A DNA stretch of 5,270 bases, taken from positions 1-5,270 of the forward strand of contig CAIUYS010000615.1 of the NCBI GenBank assembly GCA_903903365.1, written 5' to 3'. Below are positions 5,130-5,270 of the stretch, in pieces. A program made the position numbers and the translations under genes. How positions within the stretch are numbered: position 1 is the first letter of the stretch; every line of letters begins with the position of its first letter. The stretch comes from an uncultured Methylococcaceae bacterium (GTDB lineage: Bacteria; Pseudomonadota; Gammaproteobacteria; Methylococcales; Methylomonadaceae). A model generated the notes under the pieces. That model searched no databases. It saw nothing but the letters and a program-made list of their open reading frames with translations, and was not told the origin of the DNA.

Positions 5130-5270
5130 ATGTTTGCACCCCACAACGACCTTAAGCCGTCAGCGTGGGGACACTCTGATATTCCTGCTCTATCCCTGCT
5201 TCAAACCTCAGAAACACCTCCTGTAACCTTCTGGCTCCAACTACTCGTTACAAGATGTTATCAGAAGCAA
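5130..5270 (+). CDS. Partial open frame leaving the window, hypothetical
   Basis: From ATG 5130 the frame is open for 47 codons to the window end (MFAPHNDLKPSAWGHSDIPA, then LSLLQTSETPPVTFWLQLLV, then TRCYQKQ). AAAGG at 5119-5123 is a fair ribosome site 6 bases upstream, and it lies 40 bases after the exported-protein gene. Against it: the early codons run through a REP-like hairpin, the composition is not protein-like, and the opposite strand has an open frame of similar length. It may well be noise. Confidence 0.2.
   Translation, partial: MFAPHNDLKPSAWGHSDIPALSLLQTSETPPVTFWLQLLVTRCYQKQ
5139..5170. repeat. REP-like hairpin
   Basis: CCCCAC (5139-5144) pairs with GTGGGG (5165-5170); after a symmetric 3x3 internal loop, GAC (5148-5150) pairs with GTC (5159-5161), leaving an 8-base loop that contains CTTAAG. 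No T-run follows on the plus strand, so it is not a classical terminator. The form resembles the short GC-rich CCCACGCT..GCGTGGG repeats scattered in many gammaproteobacterial genomes. Confidence 0.4.
5192..5202 (+). repeat. 11-bp match to tRNA-Ser 3' region
   Basis: ATCCCTGCTTC is identical to 3701-3711 in the T arm and acceptor strand of tRNA-Ser. It would fit a short right-hand attachment core of something that integrated at the tRNA gene, but the match ends before the tRNA terminus and could be chance. Confidence 0.25.

Noticed and set aside
5110..5250. Minus-strand open frame (RRLQEVFLRFEAGIEQEYQS)
   Set aside because: It has no clear start, passes through the REP-like hairpin and resembles spurious translations of repeats.

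Overview
The window looks like a piece of a gammaproteobacterial chromosome. The core is a YoaA-type helicase gene followed with a 4-base overlap by tsaB, a gene order also seen in E. coli (yoaA next to tsaB/yeaZ), and a tRNA-Ser with an encoded CCA end lies downstream. Base composition is moderate in the core genes and clearly more AT-rich after the tRNA. A methanotroph-like (Methylococcales) host is my impression only; nothing here proves a genus.

Layout. Positions 1-612 are a gene graveyard: a minus-strand piece of a SulP-type anion transporter STAS domain that lost its 5' part, a REP-like palindrome directly beside the break, about 185 bases with no clear content, then the first ~25 codons of an OmpR-type response regulator running into an unrelated hydrophobic tail that reads in another frame. 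Positions 603-3262 are the healthy part: yoaA (Fe-S DNA repair helicase) and tsaB (t6A tRNA modification), apparently co-transcribed and translationally coupled. Positions 3263-3628 are intergenic and hold a very clean 117-bp miniature inverted-repeat element with a perfect 12-bp target duplication, whose ends look like an IS4-family element. A sigma70-type promoter then drives tRNA-Ser(UGA) at 3629-3718.

After the tRNA comes an AT-rich accessory stretch: a minus-strand decayed coding remnant (3872-4126), a leader with several small palindromes and a 9-bp tandem repeat, an intact gene for an exported beta-rich protein of unknown function (4373-5089), and a short open frame that leaves the window (from 5130) and contains a REP-like hairpin. 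An 11-bp copy of the tRNA 3' region at 5192-5202 hints, weakly, that this stretch entered at the tRNA.

I see no clear new multi-gene system. The best non-routine observations are the IS4-like miniature element, the chain of broken genes upstream of yoaA, and the small accessory stretch behind the tRNA-Ser gene.
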